Positions 27,324 to 36,227 are shown, counted from the first letter of the stretch. The stretch: 64,000 nucleotides of DNA from an uncultured Lachnospiraceae bacterium (GCA_910584915.1 CAJUDM010000003.1:62001-126000), one strand, 5' to 3'. A program made the numbers and translations. The notes: generated by a model not told the origin, from the letters alone.

Positions 27324-27677
27324 ATGACAATGAAGGAAGCGAGCGAACGGTATAAGATTCCCATTAAGGTACTGAAGGAATATGAAAAATGGGAGCTGTG
27401 CGGCGCGGTAAAGAAAGTTATGGGAGCATGGCAGTATGACGATCAGGACATAGAGAGGCTCGGCATGGTCATGACGCTGCATGACATGGGATTTAACAAC
27501 AGCGAAGTGGAAACCTATATGCGTCTTACTCTGGAAGGGGATCATACAGAGCCTGAACGGATATCGATGTTGAACAGGAAAAGGGGCAAGACTCTGGACG
27601 AGATTCATTTTAAAGAAAAGCAGATAGCGCATATGGATTATCTGCGGTATGAAATGCAAAAAAGCAGGAAAGTGTAA
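27324..27677 (+). CDS. MerR-type transcriptional regulator, short
   Basis: 117-residue MerR-like protein. The N-terminal winged-helix reads MTMKEASERYKIPIKVLKEYE and is followed by a short coiled-coil region (residues about 60-110, MLNRKRGKTLDEIHFKEKQI). No Cys metal site is seen at the C-terminus. AAAGGAG precedes the start. First gene of the redox island; it could act as the redox-responsive switch, but the sensor residues are not evident. Confidence 0.75.
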   Translation: MTMKEASERYKIPIKVLKEYEKWELCGAVKKVMGAWQYDDQDIERLGMVMTLHDMGFNNSEVETYMRLTLEGDHTEPERISMLNRKRGKTLDEIHFKEKQIAHMDYLRYEMQKSRKV

Positions 27678-27740
27678 GCAATTTTACAGCCGGAGGTTCC
27701 GGAATTTGGGAAAAACAGAATGATACGAGGAGCGATGAAA

Positions 27741-28502
27741 ATGAAAAAATTGTTATCGATAATTATGGTTGGTATATTGATGTCTTCACTGGCGGGATGC
27801 GGCAGGAATGAGGCGGATGGCGGCAGAGACGCTGCAGCGAATGGAAATACGATAAGTCAGGAGTCGGCAGGGATAGGGGAAACAGATTCTGAATCAGTGC
27901 CGGAGAACAGGGCAGCCGAATCAGATCAGCAGGAACCGGAGAGCGGTATGACAGAACAGAGTACGGCAGGTCCGGAGAGCGGTGCAGCAGTTGAATCGGA
28001 GGCGGAACCCGGAGCGAAAGGCGGCAGCGCTCTGGTCGTTTATTTTTCATGGTCGGGAAATACGGAAAATGTCGCAAATGCCATTGTGGATCAGACGGGG
28101 GCGGATGTCTTTGAGATTGTGCCAGAGGAAGCTTACGTTGATGACTACAATGCGCTTTTAGATATTGCAGGCGAAGAAAAAGAAAACGGAACACGCCCGG
28201 CGATCGCAGGCAGTATTGATGATATTGCGCAGTATGACATCATTTATGTTGGCTATCCCAACTGGTGGAGCGATATGCCGATGATCCTGTATACCTTTTT
28301 TGACAGCTATGACCTTTCCGGTAAGACCATTGCACCGTTCTGCACCAGCGGAGGGAGCGGTTTGTCAGATACAGTGAACAGCATCAAAGAACTGGAGCCG
28401 GATGCCGATGTCCTTGAGGGGCTTCATATCGGCAGTTCGTCCGCATCCGACCCGGAGAATGCGGTAAGCGACTGGTTAAACAGACTGGGGCTTGCGGAGT
28501 AA
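27741..28502 (+). CDS. Exported flavodoxin-domain lipoprotein
   Basis: About 253 residues. The signal peptide ends with lipobox LAGC, then comes a long low-complexity linker rich in Glu/Ser/Gly (about 20-95), then a flavodoxin domain with FMN phosphate loop VVYFSWSGNTENVA and the conserved VGYPNWWSDMP and APFCTSGGSG loops. A lipid-anchored flavodoxin outside the membrane is unlike the usual cytosolic electron carrier. ATG 27741 is eight bases after GAGG; 27720 and 27735 are alternatives. The same design recurs at 32461. Electron donor and acceptor are unknown. Confidence 0.85.
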   Translation: MKKLLSIIMVGILMSSLAGCGRNEADGGRDAAANGNTISQESAGIGETDSESVPENRAAESDQQEPESGMTEQSTAGPESGAAVESEAEPGAKGGSALVVYFSWSGNTENVANAIVDQTGADVFEIVPEEAYVDDYNALLDIAGEEKENGTRPAIAGSIDDIAQYDIIYVGYPNWWSDMPMILYTFFDSYDLSGKTIAPFCTSGGSGLSDTVNSIKELEPDADVLEGLHIGSSSASDPENAVSDWLNRLGLAE

Positions 28503-28624
28503 GGAAGGAGCAGGTGCATTATTCCCGCGGCTCATCCTCTGGGATGATGTAAGTGTATGGCTTGTGGAAAACGCAATGATAGTAAATTGAATAAAAACAG
28601 GAAAAAGAAAAGGAGAGATTGATC

Positions 28625-29059
28625 ATGAAGATTAACAACAAGGAAGAATTTGACAGACAGAACGTATTTGGGCTGGGACAGGAGAACACGGCATTTGCAC
28701 AGTATTTTATCGGCAATTCCTGGCTGAACCCTCTTACGAATCCGAAGGAAACGGCAGTGTTTCTGGCAAATGTGACCTTTGAGCCGGGATGCCGGAACAA
28801 CTGGCACATTCATCATGCAAAGAGCGGCGGCGGGCAGCTTTTAATCTGTACGGCAGGCAGCGGCTGGTATCAGGAGGAAGGAAAAGAGGCAGTCAGCCTG
28901 GAACCGGGTATGGTCATCACGATCCCGGCGGAGGTGAAACACTGGCACGGTGCGAAGGCGGACAGCTGGTTCTCCCACATTGCGGTGGAAATTCCCGGCG
29001 AGGAGACAAAGAATGAGTGGTGTGAGCCTGTGGATGATGAGGCGTATGGAAAATTGTGA
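28625..29059 (+). CDS. Cupin-domain protein
   Basis: 144-residue single-cupin protein. The metal-binding motif is seen as NNWHIHHAKSGGGQ with a later KHWHGA. Cytoplasmic. Proteins of this type are often encoded with carboxymuconolactone-decarboxylase and aldo/keto reductase genes, as here at 31063 and 29985, and may handle quinone or aldehyde adducts; the reaction is not known. Start chosen at ATG 28625 with AAAGGAG upstream. Confidence 0.82.
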   Translation: MKINNKEEFDRQNVFGLGQENTAFAQYFIGNSWLNPLTNPKETAVFLANVTFEPGCRNNWHIHHAKSGGGQLLICTAGSGWYQEEGKEAVSLEPGMVITIPAEVKHWHGAKADSWFSHIAVEIPGEETKNEWCEPVDDEAYGKL

Positions 29060-29111
29060 TTACGACAGAGATGGGGGAGGCGGCGCTCAGCAGCATCGTC
29101 GCTTTGCTGCA

Positions 29112-29231
29112 ACCTGGCAGATCGCGGCAAACGGGATCGCGCTTGCCATGAGTCTGGACTGGTGTGTCCGGGCAGTGGTATTTTATATCCGCTTTAGGGG
29201 CGGAAAATGGAAGAACTATCAGTTGATCTGA
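29112..29231 (+). pseudogene. Remnant of a MATE transporter C-terminus
   Basis: The frame from 29112 to the TGA at 29229-29231 reads WQIAANGIALAMSLDWCVRA and then FRGGKWKNYQLI, matching the last helix and basic tail of MATE pumps. No upstream MATE coding sequence is present: the frame merges into the 3' part of the cupin gene. It is best read as the tail of a deleted transporter gene. Confidence 0.65.
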
Positions 29232-29317
29232 GTATAGGAGAAAGATTAGCAATTTAACAGGATAAAAATGTTTGCAAAGAATGTATTCTATCGTTTGGAA
29301 AAGGAATGGTAAAAAGT

Positions 29318-29860
29318 ATGAATATTTTAGTTATTGAGAGCAGTCCCCACAAAAAGGGTTCCTCGAACCTGCTGGCGGAGCATTTTATACGGGGGGCGGA
29401 GGAAGCGGGGCATCAGGTGACGGTTTTTGACGCTGCGCGTGCCAACCTTCACCCCTGCCTTGGGTGCGACGCCTGCGGGATGTCCGAGCCGTGCTGTCAG
29501 AAAGACGATATGGCGGGACTGCGGGAGCAGATAATGAAAACAGATATGCTGGTATTTGTGACGCCGCTGTATTATTTCGGAATGTCCACGCAGTTAAAGA
29601 CTGTAATCGACCGGTTTTACAGTTTTAACGGGGCACTTACAAACAGAAAGCTGAAAACAGCGCTGATCGTGGCGGCTTGGGATGACAGGGATTGGACGAT
29701 GAAGGATATTCAGTCCCATTATGAGACTCTGTGCAGGTATCTGAACTTTCAGGATCAGGGGCAGATTCTGGGAACAGGATGCGGTACGGTTTCCATGACG
29801 AGAGCAACGGAGTTTCCAAAGCGGGCGTATGAACTCGGAAAGTGCGTAAATATTTTCTAA
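29318..29860 (+). CDS. NADPH-dependent FMN reductase-type flavoprotein
   Basis: 180-residue flavodoxin-fold oxidoreductase of the NADPH-FMN reductase/iron-sulfur flavoprotein group. Motifs: SSPHKKGSSNLLAEHF (phosphate loop), the Cys pattern CLGCDACGMSEPCCQKDD, and TPLYYFGMSTQLK. The CxxCxxC-like cluster could hold an Fe-S centre or act in thiol chemistry; the classic iron-sulfur flavoprotein spacing was not confirmed. Cytosolic, unlike the two exported flavodoxins nearby. The start is 29318 (MNILVIESS) or 29306. Confidence 0.82.
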   Translation: MNILVIESSPHKKGSSNLLAEHFIRGAEEAGHQVTVFDAARANLHPCLGCDACGMSEPCCQKDDMAGLREQIMKTDMLVFVTPLYYFGMSTQLKTVIDRFYSFNGALTNRKLKTALIVAAWDDRDWTMKDIQSHYETLCRYLNFQDQGQILGTGCGTVSMTRATEFPKRAYELGKCVNIF

Positions 29861-29984
29861 GCTGTCTGCCGAATGATATTCAGCATAGTATGCCAGCTAA
29901 GAAAATCTTTACGCACAGAAGAATCCGCGAGCGGATTTTTCCAGATTGATAAATGATAGAAAAGATAGGAGAGTGGCTGAAAAT

Positions 29985-31022
29985 ATGCAGTATACAAAAT
30001 TAGGAAATTCGGAATTAAATGTTTCCCGTATCTGTATGGGATGTATGGGATTTGGCGATGCAAAAAACGGTCAGCATTCCTGGACGGTGGATGAGGAACA
30101 TTCCCGTGAGATCATAAAGCGGGGGCTTTCCCTTGGCATCAATTTCTTTGATACAGCGATCGGCTACCAGAGCGGCACCAGTGAGCAGTATCTCGGAAGG
30201 GCGTTGCGGGACTATGCCAAACGGGAGGAAGTTGTGGTGGCGACAAAATTCCTGCCGCGGACACAAGAGGACATCGAGAAGGGAATCACAGGACAGCGGC
30301 ATATTGAGCGGATGATCAACAGAAGCCTTGAAAATCTGGGTATGGACCATGTGGATCTATATATTTATCATATGTGGGATTACCAGACACCGCTCTATGA
30401 AATTATGGAAGGGCTGAATAATGTGGTAAAGGCAGGAAAAGCCCGCTATATCGGTATATCGAACTGCTTTGCATGGCAGCTTGCGAAGGCAAATGCGCTT
30501 GCCGAAAAGGAAGGCTTTGCCAAGTTCGTATCAGTGCAGGGGCATTATAACCTGATCTTCCGGGAAGAGGAACGGGAGATGGTGGGGCTGTGCGCGGAAG
30601 ATAATATTGCTATGACGCCCTACAGCGCACTGGCAGGGGGAAGACTGTCAAAGCTGCCCGGTGAGACCTCTAAGCGTCTTCTTGAGGACAGCTATGCGAA
30701 ATTCAAATATGATGCTACAGCGAAGCAGGATAGTGTAATTATTTCACGGGTAGCTGAGCTTGCCGGACAAAAGGGGGTAAGCATGACGGAGATTTCCCTG
30801 GCATGGCTGCTCACGAAAGTGACATCCCCGGTGGTGGGAGCAACGAATCTGCACCATGTGGAGGGAGCGGCAAAGGCGGTTGATCTGACGTTGAGCGATG
30901 CGGAATTGGAATATCTGGAGGAGCCCTATGTTCCCCACGCTCTGGTAGGCGTCATGGCGCAGAATACGGAGGCAGCGGCGAAGGAAAAGCATGTGTGGAC
31001 TACAGGAAATCAGAAGATTTAG
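29985..31022 (+). CDS. Aldo/keto reductase
   Basis: NADPH-dependent reductase of aldehydes or ketones, AKR superfamily, 345 residues, (beta/alpha)8 barrel. The catalytic tetrad is visible: Asp in NFFDTAIGY, Tyr nearby, Lys in VVATKFLPR, His in IYHMWDY. ISNCFAWQL and ALAGGRLSK are typical cofactor-side loops. ATG 29985 has TAGGAGAG upstream. It sits in an operon-like series with the flavoprotein and the carboxymuconolactone-decarboxylase protein, suggesting detoxification of reactive carbonyls or quinones. Confidence 0.9.
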   Translation: MQYTKLGNSELNVSRICMGCMGFGDAKNGQHSWTVDEEHSREIIKRGLSLGINFFDTAIGYQSGTSEQYLGRALRDYAKREEVVVATKFLPRTQEDIEKGITGQRHIERMINRSLENLGMDHVDLYIYHMWDYQTPLYEIMEGLNNVVKAGKARYIGISNCFAWQLAKANALAEKEGFAKFVSVQGHYNLIFREEEREMVGLCAEDNIAMTPYSALAGGRLSKLPGETSKRLLEDSYAKFKYDATAKQDSVIISRVAELAGQKGVSMTEISLAWLLTKVTSPVVGATNLHHVEGAAKAVDLTLSDAELEYLEEPYVPHALVGVMAQNTEAAAKEKHVWTTGNQKI

Positions 31023-31062
31023 GGTTAAAATCAATGACAGGGAAATGGAGGAAACCAAAACG

Positions 31063-31749
31063 ATGAACAATCACGAAACAGATCCGGAATTTATGAAAAT
31101 CATAGAGCATTTTACATTGGAAGAAGTGGTGCAGGAGCCTGGTCAGGAGCTACCGGAAGAGATACGTTATCTGGCGATTCTCGCTGTGCTGTTGGGCTGT
31201 CAGGGACTTGACGTTTATAAAGATATGCTGCCGAAAGCACTGGACGAGGGACTTACACCCGTCATGGTGAAGGAGCTGGTCTATCAGGCGGTGGATTATC
31301 TGGGGCTTGGCAGGGTTATGCCGTTTTTATCTGCTACCAATGATATTTTAACCGCCCGGGGCGTCAAACTGCCGCTGCCCGCACAGGCGACGACAACTGT
31401 GGAAAACAGGCTGGAAAAGGGAGCGGAAGCGCAGGCGGAGATTTTTGGGGAACATATGAAGGAAGCGTGGAAAGCAGGGCACATCAACCGATGGCTGGCG
31501 GCAAACTGCTTCGGCGACTATTATACAAGGGGCGGTCTGGATCTGAAACAGCGCGAGCTGATCACATTCTGCTTTCTGGCGGCGCAGGGCGGCTGTGAGC
31601 CGCAGCTTACCGCCCATGCAAAGGGAAATATAAACCTTGGAAATGACAAAGATTTCCTGATCCGGGTGGTGTCGCAGTGCCTGCCTTATATCGGTTATCC
31701 ACGCAGCCTGAATGCGGTAAACTGCGTCAACAAAGCAGCGGAATCATAA
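31063..31749 (+). CDS. Carboxymuconolactone decarboxylase family protein (two domains)
   Basis: 228-residue all-helical protein with two CMD-like units: residues about 25-90 (LAVLLGCQGLDVYKDML) and about 140-220 (ITFCFLAAQGGCEPQLTAH). No AhpD-type CxxC pair is obvious, so peroxidase activity is uncertain. The start at 31063 has GGAGG 11 bases upstream; ATG 31045 is possible. The neighbours (aldo/keto reductase, cupin, flavoproteins) suggest a shared redox or carbonyl-stress role. Confidence 0.82.
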   Translation: MNNHETDPEFMKIIEHFTLEEVVQEPGQELPEEIRYLAILAVLLGCQGLDVYKDMLPKALDEGLTPVMVKELVYQAVDYLGLGRVMPFLSATNDILTARGVKLPLPAQATTTVENRLEKGAEAQAEIFGEHMKEAWKAGHINRWLAANCFGDYYTRGGLDLKQRELITFCFLAAQGGCEPQLTAHAKGNINLGNDKDFLIRVVSQCLPYIGYPRSLNAVNCVNKAAES

Positions 31750-31777
31750 GGATAAAAATTTGGGAAACGGAGGCGGT

Positions 31778-32464
31778 ATGAAAATGAAAGCGAAAATAAA
31801 GTGGGCGCTGGATATCCTGATGACCATAGCGCTGCTTTTCCTGATGGGTTATCAATTCTGGGGCGAGGCAGTCCATGAATGGATCGGGGCAGGGATGTTT
31901 GTGCTGTTTATCGCCCATCAGGTCTGTAACCTGAGTTGGTATAAAAATCTGTTCCGGGGAAGATATACTCCTGTGCGCATCCTGCAGTGCATGATTAACG
32001 TCCTGACGCTTGCGGCGATGTTGGCGCTTATGTACAGCGGGATTACCATGTCCAGGCATGTGTTCGCATTTTTGCCAATCCGGGGCGGGATGGCATTTGC
32101 AAGGCGGCTGCATATTTTGGGCTCTTATTGGGGATATGTGTTGATGAGCCTGCATCTTGGCCTGCATTGGGGGATGGTTTTGAATATGGTTGGAAAAGGG
32201 CGTGCAGTGCGGCAGAAATATCGAACTGCAGGTTTTATCATAAGCCTGCTGATCGCAGTTTACGGAGCCTGTGTCTTTATCAAAAGAAATTTTTTGACTT
32301 ATATGTTCCTGCGCAGTGAATTTGTCTTCCTGGATTATGAGGAGCCAAAGCTGTTATTCTTTCTGGATTACCTTGCGCTTATGGGGCTGTGCATTTTTAC
32401 AGCGCATTACATTGCAAAACTGCTCAGAAGGGCAGGAACCGGACGAAAGGGGGGCGGGCGATGA
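31778..32464 (+). CDS. DUF4405 membrane protein (cytochrome-like)
   Basis: 228-residue protein with about five helices, DUF4405 family. His residues lie in or at the membrane helices (LFIAHQVCNLSWY; RRLHILGSYWGYVL then LHLGLHWGM), the kind of spacing used to hold b-type haem, so a transmembrane electron-transfer role is plausible but not shown. The start is ATG 31778, or 31784. Its stop overlaps the next gene (ATGA), tying it to an exported flavodoxin. A truncated second DUF4405 copy lies at 35849-36151. Confidence 0.82.
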   Translation: MKMKAKIKWALDILMTIALLFLMGYQFWGEAVHEWIGAGMFVLFIAHQVCNLSWYKNLFRGRYTPVRILQCMINVLTLAAMLALMYSGITMSRHVFAFLPIRGGMAFARRLHILGSYWGYVLMSLHLGLHWGMVLNMVGKGRAVRQKYRTAGFIISLLIAVYGACVFIKRNFLTYMFLRSEFVFLDYEEPKLLFFLDYLALMGLCIFTAHYIAKLLRRAGTGRKGGGR

Positions 32465-33639
32465 AAGAAAAACGAAAAAAGCTGACCGCGCTTTTTCTCT
32501 GTGCGGCGCTGATTGCAGCCCTGACTGCGTGTGCAGGGAAGGATGAGGGACCGGCGCATTCGGGAGAACCTGCAGTGCAGTCTGAGGCAGAAAGTTCAAG
32601 TTCAGAAACTTCAGATTTAGAGACTTCAAAGACAGATAACAGACAGGAATCTTCGCTTTCAGGGGAGAATAAGGCGGGCGAAAATACAGAAGAAACCGAG
32701 GCGGAAGCTCCTGATACCAACATTTTGATTGCTTACTTTACGTGGGCGGAAAATACCCATGTGGAAAATCCGGAAGCAGTGGATGTGGATGCCACCACAT
32801 CCGCAAGCGTCCTTCCGCCCGGCAACACGGCAAAGATGGCGAACTGGATCAGGGAGCGTGCAGGCGGCGACCTGTTTTCTATCGTGGTGGAGGAACCTTA
32901 TTCGGACGATTATGACGGATGTCTTGACCGTGCGGCGGATGAGAAAGCGGAAAATGCGAGACCGGAACTTGTGGACCATGTGGAAAATATGCAGGAGTAT
33001 GATGTTATTTTCCTGGGATACCCCAATTGGTGGTATACGGCACCCATGGCAATCTTCAGCTTTATCGAGGAATATGACTTCTCCGGCAAAACGATCATCC
33101 CGTTTTGTGTACATGGGACGGGCGGACTGGCAGGCAGTGTGAAAGACATTACGGATGCTCTCCCGGATTCTACGGAGGTTTTAGAGCCCATAGGGGTATA
33201 CCGTCCGGATGTGGATTCGGCGCAGCCGGTTATCAATGAATGGCTGGATCGGCTTGGTTATACGGAGGAGACAACGGAAATGAAGATCAAAATTACAGTG
33301 GGTGACACAGAACTGACTGCAGTTATGGAGGACAATGCGACGACACAGGCGCTTATAGAACAGATGCCGATGACACTGCCAATGACGGACTTATATGGGA
33401 GGGAAATGTGTTACAGATACGGCGCTTATGCCCTCCCGACGGATGATCTGCAGTCGGACGGATATGAGGTCGGCGACCTTGCATACTGGGCGCCGGGCGG
33501 GAGTCTGGTCATTCTTTATAGACAGAATGGAGAGCAGTTTGAACGCCAGCATCTGGGGCACATTGAATCCGGTGTGGAAGTCTTTGAAGATACCGGCGAT
33601 GTGGATGTTACGTTTGAACTGATGGAGTCAATACAGTGA
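32461..33639 (+). CDS. Exported flavodoxin/cyclophilin-like fusion lipoprotein
   Basis: 392-residue lipoprotein. The signal peptide ends in lipobox LTAC; a Ser/Glu-rich linker (about 30-80) leads to a flavodoxin domain (about 84-270: NILIAYFTWAENTH, LGYPNWWYTAPM, PFCVHGTGG), followed by a cyclophilin-like domain (about 278-390: KITVGDTELTAVMEDNATTQ, GDLAYWAPGGSLVILY). The fusion puts both domains outside the cell. The start overlaps the DUF4405 stop, so the two proteins are translationally coupled and probable partners. Compare the simpler exported flavodoxin at 27741. Confidence 0.87.
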   Translation: MKEKRKKLTALFLCAALIAALTACAGKDEGPAHSGEPAVQSEAESSSSETSDLETSKTDNRQESSLSGENKAGENTEETEAEAPDTNILIAYFTWAENTHVENPEAVDVDATTSASVLPPGNTAKMANWIRERAGGDLFSIVVEEPYSDDYDGCLDRAADEKAENARPELVDHVENMQEYDVIFLGYPNWWYTAPMAIFSFIEEYDFSGKTIIPFCVHGTGGLAGSVKDITDALPDSTEVLEPIGVYRPDVDSAQPVINEWLDRLGYTEETTEMKIKITVGDTELTAVMEDNATTQALIEQMPMTLPMTDLYGREMCYRYGAYALPTDDLQSDGYEVGDLAYWAPGGSLVILYRQNGEQFERQHLGHIESGVEVFEDTGDVDVTFELMESIQ

Positions 33640-33710
33640 AAAAGGTAATTGAGTTTTCGTGATGGAAGTGCAGGAATGGTTTTATCTGTAAAAGGAATGG
33701 TGGTAAATTT

Positions 33711-34826
33711 ATGAGAAAAACAGCGGTTTGTCTGCTTGCGGCAGCGTTTATGTTAAGCGTTTCGGGCTGCGGAAACAGTGACAGCAGTAGTACGGCAGGG
33801 CAGGAGGCGGAATATCAGCAAAATGGGACGGCAGATAGCGTGGAACAGGAAAATATCGGATCAGAACAGAACGGAAATGATGTATCTATATCGGAAACTG
33901 TCGCTTCAGATGAGGATGCGTCCCTCGCTCAGAATGAGCAAAATGACAATGCCGTGCAGGATTCGGATGCACCGACCGTGTATATGACCACGGACATCAG
34001 CGCAGAGGGGCTTATGGCAGTCTATGAAGCGCTGGATGCATCGCCCTCCGGAAACATTGCCATAAAACTTTCCACCGGAGAGCCCGGAAGCAACTATCTG
34101 CGGACAGATTTGATCGGTACGCTGGTACAGTCCTTTGACGATCCGACGATCGTGGAGTGCAACACAGCCTATGGCGGTTCACGGGCGAATACGGCAATGC
34201 ACTATCAGGTGGCGGAGGACCACGGATATACGGCAATCGCTGACGTGGATATTATGGATGAGGAGGGCTCCATGACGCTTCCGGTGGAGGGAGGGGATAA
34301 CCTCACCGAAAACTATGTGGGAGCCAATTTTGCCAATTATGATTATTATGTGATATTGTCCCATTTTAAGGGGCACGCCATGGCGGGATTCGGGGGAGCC
34401 ATCAAAAATATCTCGATTGGGATCGCTTCTGCAGACGGAAAGGCGCACATCCACAGCGGCGGTACCGGCGGCAGTATGTGGGGCGGCGATCAGGACGCCT
34501 TTCTGGAATCCATGGCGGAAGCAGGGAAGTCTGTTGTGGACTATCTGGACGGGAATATTCTGTATATCAATGTGATGAACCGCCTGTCCGTGGACTGCGA
34601 CTGTGATGGAGATCCCACCGAGCCGGATATGCACGACATAGGCATTTTGGCTTCTTTTGATCCCGTGGCGCTGGATCAGGCATGTGTTGACCTTGTATAT
34701 GCGGCTGAGGACGGACAGTCGTTGATAGACAGGATAGAATCCCGCAACGGGCTGCACACATTGGAGCAGGCGGAAAAAATCGGGCTTGGGAGCCAGGAGT
34801 ATCAGTTGGTGAATATAGATGGTTAG
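33711..34826 (+). CDS. DUF362-domain lipoprotein
   Basis: 371-residue exported lipoprotein: lipobox VSGC, acidic Ser/Asn/Gln-rich linker (about 25-85), then a DUF362 domain with KLSTGEPGSNYLRTDL, GGSRANTAMHYQ, SHFKGHAMAGFGGAIKN and VDCDCDGDPTEPDMHDIG. Cytosolic DUF362 proteins often carry ferredoxin motifs; no 4Fe-4S Cys spacing is present here. It follows the flavodoxin fusion in the same direction and may belong to the same extracytosolic system. Function unknown. Confidence 0.8.
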   Translation: MRKTAVCLLAAAFMLSVSGCGNSDSSSTAGQEAEYQQNGTADSVEQENIGSEQNGNDVSISETVASDEDASLAQNEQNDNAVQDSDAPTVYMTTDISAEGLMAVYEALDASPSGNIAIKLSTGEPGSNYLRTDLIGTLVQSFDDPTIVECNTAYGGSRANTAMHYQVAEDHGYTAIADVDIMDEEGSMTLPVEGGDNLTENYVGANFANYDYYVILSHFKGHAMAGFGGAIKNISIGIASADGKAHIHSGGTGGSMWGGDQDAFLESMAEAGKSVVDYLDGNILYINVMNRLSVDCDCDGDPTEPDMHDIGILASFDPVALDQACVDLVYAAEDGQSLIDRIESRNGLHTLEQAEKIGLGSQEYQLVNIDG

Positions 34827-34829
34827 TAT

Positions 34830-34882
34830 GAAAAATAGATTTTTCACACGCGAGATTTGTGTCTGCGCGCACTTGACACAAA
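34830..34882 (+). terminator. Two hairpins after the DUF362 gene
   Basis: GAAAAAT/ATTTTTC (34830-34845) and TTTGTGTC/GACACAAA (34856-34863 with 34875-34882). They lie between the DUF362 and permease genes and could terminate or attenuate. No long U-tract. Confidence 0.4.
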
Positions 34883-34924
34883 CTCGTTATGCGCAAAAAG
34901 ATGTGCGCAGAAATGAGGATTGAT

Positions 34925-35830
34925 ATGATCAGGCGGGAGGCGGTTTATCTCTGGTATTATTTCAGCATCCAGTTTGGGCAGATCTTTAAATACTGGGTGC
35001 TGGGAATGGTATTGGGAAGTGTGATCTCTGTATTTTTTAAGGACAGTATTCACAGGATGTTCCGCTCGCTGGGAGAAAAGAAACTGGGCATTGCAGGGAT
35101 TTTTGCCGCAAGCGCACTGGGGATTGCCTCCCCCCTGTGTATGTACGGGACGATTCCCATTGCGGCTTCTTTTTCCAAAGGCGGAATAAAGGATGACTGG
35201 CTTGCGGCTTTTATGATGAGTTCTATTCTGTTAAATCCGCAGCTTATCATTTACAGTGCGGCATTGGGACAGACGGCGCTTGTCGTGCGCATTGTGAGCT
35301 GTTTTTTATGTGGAAGCCTTGCGGGGGTTCTGGTCCGCATTTTTCTAAGGCGCGGGAAAAGCCAAAAAACATTTTTCAATTTCAGCGGGTTTTCGGAGCG
35401 GGGGAGCCGGGATGTCGATCCCAGCTTTCTGATGCGTTTTCTGAAAAACCTTGGCAGAAATATCAAAGCAACAGGCGGATGGTTTTTTATCGGTATCGTA
35501 TTGTCAGCCCTTTTCCAGAGATATGTCCCGGCGGAGGCGATGACGGCGGTTTTTGGCGGAAACAGAGCGTTCGGCGTGCTGATGGCGGCGACTATCGGCG
35601 TGCCGCTTTATGCCTGCGGGGGAGGGACGATTCCGCTCCTGCAGGGATGGCTCCTCGACGGGATGAGTCTGGGAAGCGCGGCGGCTTTTATGATCACGGG
35701 ACCGGCGACGAAGATCACGAATCTGGGGGCCGTGAAGATCGTGCTGGGGGTCAGGCGGTTTGCGCTGTATCTTTCGTATGTGATGGCGTTTTCTTTTGCG
35801 GCAGGACTGCTGGTAAATATTGCGGTATGA
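34925..35830 (+). CDS. Permease of the DUF318/ArsP type
   Basis: 301-residue membrane protein of the PF03773-like permease family, about eight helices in two halves, each with the Pro/Cys signature (ASPLCMYGTIPIA near residue 70 and GVPLYACGGGTIPLLQG near 235). Related proteins move organoarsenicals or unknown small molecules. The start is chosen at 34925 (GAGG six bases upstream); ATG 34889 would overlap the upstream hairpin region. It is the last intact gene of the redox island. Confidence 0.84.
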   Translation: MIRREAVYLWYYFSIQFGQIFKYWVLGMVLGSVISVFFKDSIHRMFRSLGEKKLGIAGIFAASALGIASPLCMYGTIPIAASFSKGGIKDDWLAAFMMSSILLNPQLIIYSAALGQTALVVRIVSCFLCGSLAGVLVRIFLRRGKSQKTFFNFSGFSERGSRDVDPSFLMRFLKNLGRNIKATGGWFFIGIVLSALFQRYVPAEAMTAVFGGNRAFGVLMAATIGVPLYACGGGTIPLLQGWLLDGMSLGSAAAFMITGPATKITNLGAVKIVLGVRRFALYLSYVMAFSFAAGLLVNIAV

Positions 35831-35848
35831 TTAAGTATTTTCATGTAA

Positions 35849-36151
35849 CCTGCGATACTTGGAATTACATTATGTGTGCTGTTTGTCCTGCACCATTTTC
35901 TGAATATCAGGTGGTATGCCGTCCTGTTCAAAGGAGAGTATCACTTCCGCAGGATCATAATGACAGCTTCGGATCTCCTGCTGTTTTTTGCCATGCTGGC
36001 AATCATGGTCAGCTCTCTTATGATTTCCGGCCTGGCTTTTCCGATCTCTTTTTTGCCGGCAGCCTGCGAGATTATCAGGGATATCGAGGAGGGAAAGGAC
36101 GAAATTGTGATAGGGAAGGAGAGCGTTCCGAAAAAGAAAGTGTGCTCATAG
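35849..36151 (+). pseudogene. Truncated DUF4405 gene
   Basis: After a TAA at 35846 the frame reads ILGITLCVLFVLHHFLNIRW and then KGEYHFRR, clearly the second and third helices of a DUF4405 protein like that at 31778. The first helix and the C-terminal helices with the other His residues are missing; the tail (DEIVIGKESVPKKKVCS) looks unrelated. Best explained as a deletion remnant. A GTG at 35876 could in principle express a 91-residue fragment. Confidence 0.65.
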
Positions 36152-36180
36152 GGAAACGCAGGTGAAAGCGTTTCCCTATG
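36147..36180. terminator. 13-bp perfect hairpin
   Basis: CATAGGGAAACGC (36147-36159) pairs perfectly with GCGTTTCCCTATG (36168-36180). It begins at the stop of the DUF4405 remnant and closes the island. No U-tract. Confidence 0.65.
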
Positions 36181-36227
36181 GTCATTGAGCAGACAGCAGG
36201 GATTTTCGCGGGGGATGTGTTGAACCG

